From positions 4,454 through 14,801 of the forward strand of contig DBVO01000005.1 of assembly GCA_002308215.1 (NCBI GenBank): a stretch of 10,348 bases of DNA, in the 5' to 3' direction. This document shows positions 7,101 through 10,348 of the stretch, in pieces. The notes below the pieces were generated by a model. The model searched no databases and was not told the origin of the DNA. It saw nothing but the letters and a program-made list of their open reading frames with translations. A program made the position numbers and the translations under genes. The DNA comes from Christensenella sp. UBA1262. GTDB taxonomy: Bacteria; Bacillota; Clostridia; Christensenellales; CAG-917. Within the stretch, counting starts at the first letter, position 1. Each line of letters opens with the position of its first letter.

Positions 7101-7140
7101 TACTCATACCTCTATAATAATAGTTTATAAAATTAAACAA

Positions 7141-7169
7141 ATAATAGCACTTAACTGATTATAAGTCAA
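7141..7169 (-). promoter_or_regulatory. Near-consensus promoter of the LytTR/sensor/glycosyltransferase operon
   Basis: Read on the minus strand, a -35 TTGACT (7169-7164) and a -10 TATTAT (7146-7141) are exactly 17 bases apart, each one mismatch from consensus. Transcription would start near 7134, leaving a leader of about 34 bases that contains AGAGG before the TTG start at 7100. The -35 box ends three bases from the upstream operon's terminator. Confidence 0.78.
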
Positions 7170-7172
7170 ACT

Positions 7173-7196
7173 AAAACGCACTTGATAGTGCGTTTT
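7173..7196 (-). terminator. Intrinsic terminator of the epimerase/EFR1 operon
   Basis: A perfect nine-base-pair stem, AAAACGCAC / GTGCGTTTT, has a six-base loop. It overlaps the last two bases of the EFR1 stop codon on the minus strand. The T-rich continuation on the minus strand (TTTTAGTTT) is adequate. The symmetric arms give a better T tract on the plus strand, but no plus-strand gene needs it. Confidence 0.82.
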
Positions 7197-8076
7197 ATTT
7201 TTCCTGATTGATTTTTAATTCTGCATTTTTAAAGTATTTGATGTATGCCTTTTTACAATACCAGTGATGGTGATGTTTTGGTTCTGGCACACTATCATCT
7301 ACGGTCTTATCTAATGGATATGCCCCATTAATACGCCAGTTATTTAATATGCCAATACTAAATGCATCTGTTGGACAACCAAAAGAACAACGGGTACACA
7401 TTAAACAATCTCCGGCAAAATGAAATTTGCCATCCTCGTCAATCCTTATGTTGTTAACAGGACAATTCTTTTCGCATTTACGGCACATAATGCACTTGTC
7501 TTTATTAACCCTAAAACTTCTGCCGTTCCATCTCATCGTAGGATGTTCAATACGCATAACCCAAGCAATAAAGCCACCAAGGAATATCCTTTTAAGTTTA
7601 TGTTCTTTGCCTGCCAATACTTCTCTTGCTTCAACAGGTGCAAGAGCTTTTGCTGTCTCCCACATTTTAACAGCCTCTCTATCTGTATGGCGGAAGATCA
7701 TATCATATGGCATAACATAGTGATATTCGCTCTTAAGAACATAACCTTTCTTTTTCATTATGCCCATAAATTTTAAAGAAGAAATGTTGTTTATTTTGAG
7801 CGGCTCGCCTGAAGATTTTAATATAAATATCTCCTTATTCGATACTTTATCTATCGCTTTTGCGAGTTTTAACATTATGTTTGGCGCATTGAACGCATGA
7901 ATAGGATAGGCAAATCCAACAAGATCAAAGTCTGCAGGATGAGGTAAATCGCTCATATCTGATGTAACGGAAAAGAGCGTGGTATCTACCCCGTTCTTTT
8001 CAAATTCATCTTTGTATAATGAGCAAATACGTTTTGTATTGCCTGTGCCTGAAAATACATATATTATTGCTTTCAT
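7195..8076 (-). CDS. EFR1-family flavodoxin/ferredoxin protein with two [4Fe-4S] motifs
   Basis: Predicted cytoplasmic electron carrier or flavin-dependent reductase of 293 residues. The N-terminal flavodoxin-like domain (about 1-150) has the FMN phosphate loop SGTGNT at 9-14 and a strand-turn segment FAYPIHAFNAP at 55-65. The C-terminal ferredoxin module has two CxxCxxCxxxCP motifs: Cys195, 198, 201, 205 and Cys224, 227, 230, 234, enough for two [4Fe-4S] clusters. A four-histidine run (268-271) followed by Cys274 is near the end. The start codon overlaps the epimerase stop as ATGA (8073-8076), with AGGA seven bases before the ATG, so the two genes are co-translated. The partner is unknown; the adjacent dehydratase-like enzyme is the natural candidate. 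The members I know of this architecture are functionally unassigned. Confidence 0.9.
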   Translation of the reverse strand: MKAIIYVFSGTGNTKRICSLYKDEFEKNGVDTTLFSVTSDMSDLPHPADFDLVGFAYPIHAFNAPNIMLKLAKAIDKVSNKEIFILKSSGEPLKINNISSLKFMGIMKKKGYVLKSEYHYVMPYDMIFRHTDREAVKMWETAKALAPVEAREVLAGKEHKLKRIFLGGFIAWVMRIEHPTMRWNGRSFRVNKDKCIMCRKCEKNCPVNNIRIDEDGKFHFAGDCLMCTRCSFGCPTDAFSIGILNNWRINGAYPLDKTVDDSVPEPKHHHHWYCKKAYIKYFKNAELKINQEK

Positions 8077-9650
8077 TCAAAAATCCTATATTGCGGCACA
8101 TGCTTTTCATCAAACCAATATACCGCATTTTCATTTAATTTATGGCTGTCATACCATATTTGTGCAAAGAATGGATTATCTTTCGAGAGTCTATCATAAT
8201 CCCATGGAGCTGGTATTGAACATTCTGGACACCAATGTCCAGCTTTAATAATTGTGTAAGGCGATGCAAAGAAATGATGCCCATCATGGCATACCCACTC
8301 CAGTTTGGTATATAAATCACCTTTTACCATACTCTCTGACACACACTTGCCGCCTCTAAATTCAGCTGCTTGGCGCATATCATCGATATCAAGTTCACTA
8401 TCTAGCTTTGACTCATCATAACCATGATTAAGATGATATCCATGCTCCGCTATTTTTGATTCATCGAGCATATCTTTATAATCCAATGATGCAAATTCAT
8501 CATCTGGATTTTGTCCATGTGAGAGCAAGCGGAAATATCTCCACTTTCTTGGCAATCTCTCAGCCTTTGCAACGCTTCCAAAAGCTGCCATAACTCTTCC
8601 TTCCATACCATGCTTAATCCAGTATCTTGGAGAGTTCTTAGTATTTAGGAGTGGCATAAGCGTTACCGCAGAGATAAACTTTGCAGGAAGCGCCTTTGCA
8701 AGAGCATAATATTTATGAGTTCTTTCGGTTTCTTGCCAAAAATCTTCAAATGATTGGCGTTGAAAATCAAGGTACTCGTTAAGAACATGGCTATCCTCAA
8801 ACCACATGCAATGGAAATTCCTCGTTGCATTCCATGTTGGACTCATAAATCCTTCGGTAGAACCTCCAATCATTTTGAAGCCTCTATCAAAAATTTCAAA
8901 GCCTATGATACGGTCAGATGGGCCACCTCCAATATTATAGCATTTACGCCAAAAACCTTTGAGCTCTCCTTGAACATCTCTTTCAATAAGATGTTTCATG
9001 GCAAGGCCACTATCTCTTGAAGTAACCCATTCAATAGGAACATTGTAACAAGTATGGAACATGAGTCCATCACTAATGTTAGACATGAGTAAATCGCCAT
9101 ACAGCGTGCCTGTTTGACGCAAAACTACCCAACATTTAACATCGCTATCAAGGACATATCTTTCGCCTTTGATTTTTGTCTCAGCATATTCATCATAAGC
9201 GCTTGGGAGAAGCGGATCTCCTACTCTGCCCCAAGGATGTTTATAATTTCTGTGTCCATATATGGCTACTGTAGAAATATGAACAAGTTTTGGTTGGTGA
9301 TCCTTGATTGCACGAACTGCATCAACAATATTCATTGTCCCAAAGCGATTGCATGCTTCTGTCTCTTTTGGATAGTGATCAGCTTTAGGTGGAATAATAG
9401 CAGCTAGATGTAAAACATAGTCACTGCCTTCAACAAGCTTTTGGCAATCTTCAAGATTAAATACATCGCCAAATGCTATATCAATTCGATCCCCGTATTG
9501 TTTTTTCCAAAGCTTAGCAAATTTGCGTTCACGGCTCTTTTTTACAAGCAAAACTTTTATTTTATCAACAACATCAAGCTCAAAAATTTGTCTCAAGCTC
9601 TCTGTTCCCATTATTCCACTTGCACCTGTCATTGCGACAACAACGCCCAT
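8073..9650 (-). CDS. NAD-dependent epimerase/dehydratase (extended SDR) with C-terminal zinc-ribbon-like module
   Basis: Predicted NAD(P)-binding oxidoreductase of 525 residues, well above the 300-350 of a plain extended SDR. The Rossmann signature TGASGIMG is at 8-15, HLAAIIPP at 81-88 matches the adenine-loop region, Ser126 in HISTVAIYG and Tyr155/Lys159 in YAETK form the expected Ser-Tyr-Lys centre. Residues 200-420 include a region without recognisable motifs. Residues 433-477 show GGKC...WVCHDGHHFFASP...GHWCPEC, with Cys436, Cys454, His458, Cys474 and Cys477, resembling the treble-clef/zinc-ribbon modules described as KCLSxxY...LxWxCxxGHxWxAxP...WCPxC. The ATG at 9650 is chosen because GAGG lies seven bases upstream; the TTG at 9665 would put that site after the start. 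It is first in an operon with the EFR1 gene and divergent from a TetR regulator. Substrate unknown. Confidence 0.85.
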   Translation of the reverse strand: MGVVVAMTGASGIMGTESLRQIFELDVVDKIKVLLVKKSRERKFAKLWKKQYGDRIDIAFGDVFNLEDCQKLVEGSDYVLHLAAIIPPKADHYPKETEACNRFGTMNIVDAVRAIKDHQPKLVHISTVAIYGHRNYKHPWGRVGDPLLPSAYDEYAETKIKGERYVLDSDVKCWVVLRQTGTLYGDLLMSNISDGLMFHTCYNVPIEWVTSRDSGLAMKHLIERDVQGELKGFWRKCYNIGGGPSDRIIGFEIFDRGFKMIGGSTEGFMSPTWNATRNFHCMWFEDSHVLNEYLDFQRQSFEDFWQETERTHKYYALAKALPAKFISAVTLMPLLNTKNSPRYWIKHGMEGRVMAAFGSVAKAERLPRKWRYFRLLSHGQNPDDEFASLDYKDMLDESKIAEHGYHLNHGYDESKLDSELDIDDMRQAAEFRGGKCVSESMVKGDLYTKLEWVCHDGHHFFASPYTIIKAGHWCPECSIPAPWDYDRLSKDNPFFAQIWYDSHKLNENAVYWFDEKHVPQYRIFE

Positions 9651-9682
9651 AAATGTAATCCTCAAGTAAGTTATATTGCAAT

Positions 9683-9698
9683 AGTCAAATGATTGACT
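9683..9698. promoter_or_regulatory. Candidate operator, dyad AGTCAA-N4-TTGACT
   Basis: A perfect inverted repeat with six-base arms. It covers the -35 of the rightward promoter and lies just after the predicted start of the leftward one, where a bound repressor could affect both. Which protein binds it, if any, is unknown. Confidence 0.5.
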
Positions 9699-9721
9699 TA
9701 TTACAGCAGTTATTATACAAT
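9693..9721 (+). promoter_or_regulatory. Candidate promoter of the TetR-type regulator gene
   Basis: TTGACT (9693-9698) and TACAAT (9716-9721) are separated by 17 bases, each one mismatch from consensus. Transcription would start near 9728, with a leader of about 75 bases. The -35 is one arm of the dyad at 9683-9698, and the -10 shares two bases with the opposite promoter's -10. Confidence 0.55.
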
Positions 9722-9740
9722 ATGTTCTGTAATTACAAAA
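9712..9740 (-). promoter_or_regulatory. Candidate promoter of the epimerase/EFR1 operon
   Basis: On the minus strand a perfect -10 TATAAT (9717-9712) has a weak -35 TTTTGT (9740-9735) at 17 bases. The start point would be near 9705, about 55 bases before the ATG at 9650. It overlaps the divergent promoter at 9693-9721 almost completely. Confidence 0.5.
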
Positions 9741-9747
9741 GTAATTA
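9730..9747. promoter_or_regulatory. Candidate operator, dyad TAATTAC-AAAA-GTAATTA
   Basis: A perfect inverted repeat with seven-base arms. It overlaps the leftward -35 and the expected start of the rightward transcript. It is pure AT apart from one C and one G, so chance occurrence is more likely than for the other dyads. Confidence 0.4.
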
Positions 9748-9769
9748 TTAATAAAAAACTTATAAAAAC

Positions 9770-9782
9770 GAACACATTGTTC
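9770..9782. promoter_or_regulatory. Candidate operator, dyad GAACA-CAT-TGTTC
   Basis: A perfect inverted repeat with five-base arms and a three-base centre, about 20 bases before the regulator's start codon. Its odd spacing and position suit a TetR-type autoregulatory site, but the match is by shape only. Confidence 0.45.
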
Positions 9783-9802
9783 AAAATCGTTAGATAATAA
9801 TT

Positions 9803-10348
9803 ATGGATGCACGTATAACTAAAACGAAACAAAAAATAAAAGATGCTCTAATGGCTCTTTTGCATAGCAAAAGAATTGGCGAAATATCAATAAGCGAACT
9901 GTGCAAAAAGGCAAATATTAATCGCAACACATTTTATGTGCATTATTCTACACCAGAGTCTGTGCTTGCCGAAATCGCCAATGAGCTTTCTGCAGAATTA
10001 TTTGACATGCTATCAAAATGTGAAAATCCTGCTCAAATTGCAGTAAGAGCTTGTGAACACACTAAAAACAATATTGACTCTTATAAAATTCTTATGCAAA
10101 ATGATGCAGAAAAACTATACTTAAAACCTGCTATAGACCACTCAAAAGCTATGACACTATACCAAGTATATAATAGTGATGGTCGATTATCTCAAACACA
10201 ACTCGACATGGTTAATGAATTTCTTGTAAGTGGCGTTATTGCCATTATGAAAAATTGGCTTGAAAATGACTGCCCTGTCCCAGCTGAACTTGTTGATAGA
10301 ATGATTAATTTGCTTTCAAAGAGCCTTATAGATGGCTTAAATAATCAA
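9803..10348 (+). CDS. TetR/AcrR-family transcriptional regulator, partial at the window end
   Basis: 182 residues are visible with no stop before the window ends; TetR proteins average about 190-200, so little is missing. The N-terminal helix-turn-helix domain (about 8-55) shows SISELCKKANINRNTFYVHYSTPESVL, with the typical TFYxHY recognition-helix end at 43-48. The rest is helical, as in TetR ligand/dimer domains, with a hydrophobic helix near 136-153. The ligand is not predictable. The gene is divergent from the epimerase/EFR1 operon and is its likely repressor as well as its own. No Shine-Dalgarno site precedes the ATG at 9803; a stop codon lies 12 bases upstream in frame, so no earlier start exists. 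A start at Met17 would cut into helix 1. Weak translation of a regulator would be plausible. Confidence 0.85.
   Translation, partial: MDARITKTKQKIKDALMALLHSKRIGEISISELCKKANINRNTFYVHYSTPESVLAEIANELSAELFDMLSKCENPAQIAVRACEHTKNNIDSYKILMQNDAEKLYLKPAIDHSKAMTLYQVYNSDGRLSQTQLDMVNEFLVSGVIAIMKNWLENDCPVPAELVDRMINLLSKSLIDGLNNQ

Noticed and set aside
7075..7107. Ten-codon ATG frame overlapping the TTG start of the LytTR regulator
   Set aside because: Its ATG is only one base from the AGAGG site, too close for good initiation, and it is out of frame with the regulator. A regulatory role is possible but unsupported.
9651..9665. TTG start for the epimerase five codons upstream
   Set aside because: The GAGG site lies at the very start of this extension and serves the ATG at 9650; the Rossmann strand begins right after that ATG.
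1..10348. Search by eye for CRISPR repeats, transposase genes, tRNA-like cloverleaves and riboswitch cores
   Set aside because: No regularly spaced repeats, terminal inverted repeats flanking genes, or recognisable RNA motifs were found.

Overview
The window looks like chromosomal DNA of a low-GC anaerobic member of the Bacillota, most likely class Clostridia. I infer this from the strong GGAGG-type ribosome sites, AT-rich spacers, intrinsic terminators, a GAPDH and an iron-type alcohol dehydrogenase that read like Lachnospiraceae-type sequences, an EFR1-type flavodoxin/ferredoxin protein and a GHKL/LytTR signalling pair. I could run no database search, so the taxonomic call is from recognition only. 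I see no insertion sequences, phage genes, CRISPR arrays, rRNA or tRNA genes.

Layout. The left third (about 200-3755) holds three plus-strand genes, each with its own promoter and hairpin terminator: a diacylglycerol-kinase-type lipid kinase, an iron-containing alcohol dehydrogenase and a GAPDH (gap). They end convergently against a minus-strand block. That block contains two transcription units. The first (9650 down to 7195) is an NAD-dependent epimerase/dehydratase-like protein with a C-terminal zinc-ribbon-like module, overlapping by 4 bases a flavodoxin/2x[4Fe-4S] protein, and it ends at a strong hairpin. The second (7100 down to 3806) starts from a near-consensus promoter beside that hairpin and encodes a LytTR response regulator, a membrane GHKL sensor protein and a GT4 glycosyltransferase, tightly packed. 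At the right edge a TetR-type regulator (9803 onward, cut by the window end) is divergent from the epimerase, and the spacer has overlapping divergent promoters and several dyads.

How the genes fit together. GAPDH and the alcohol dehydrogenase fit fermentative carbon flow and NADH recycling. The lipid kinase, and possibly the GT4 enzyme, point to membrane lipid and envelope chemistry. The TetR/epimerase/EFR1 set looks like a small regulated redox cassette of unknown substrate.

The most unusual signal is the signalling pair. The sensor keeps its ATP-binding N and G boxes, but the segment where its family carries the phosphoacceptor histidine (HDLKHQ-like) reads LDEVKGQ, with no histidine. Its partner receiver keeps the aspartate, but the conserved Thr/Ser is Ala and the conserved Lys is Thr. 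Both partners therefore seem to have lost parts of phosphotransfer while staying intact, co-transcribed genes joined to a glycosyltransferase. This suggests a two-component pair that may signal without classical phosphorelay.
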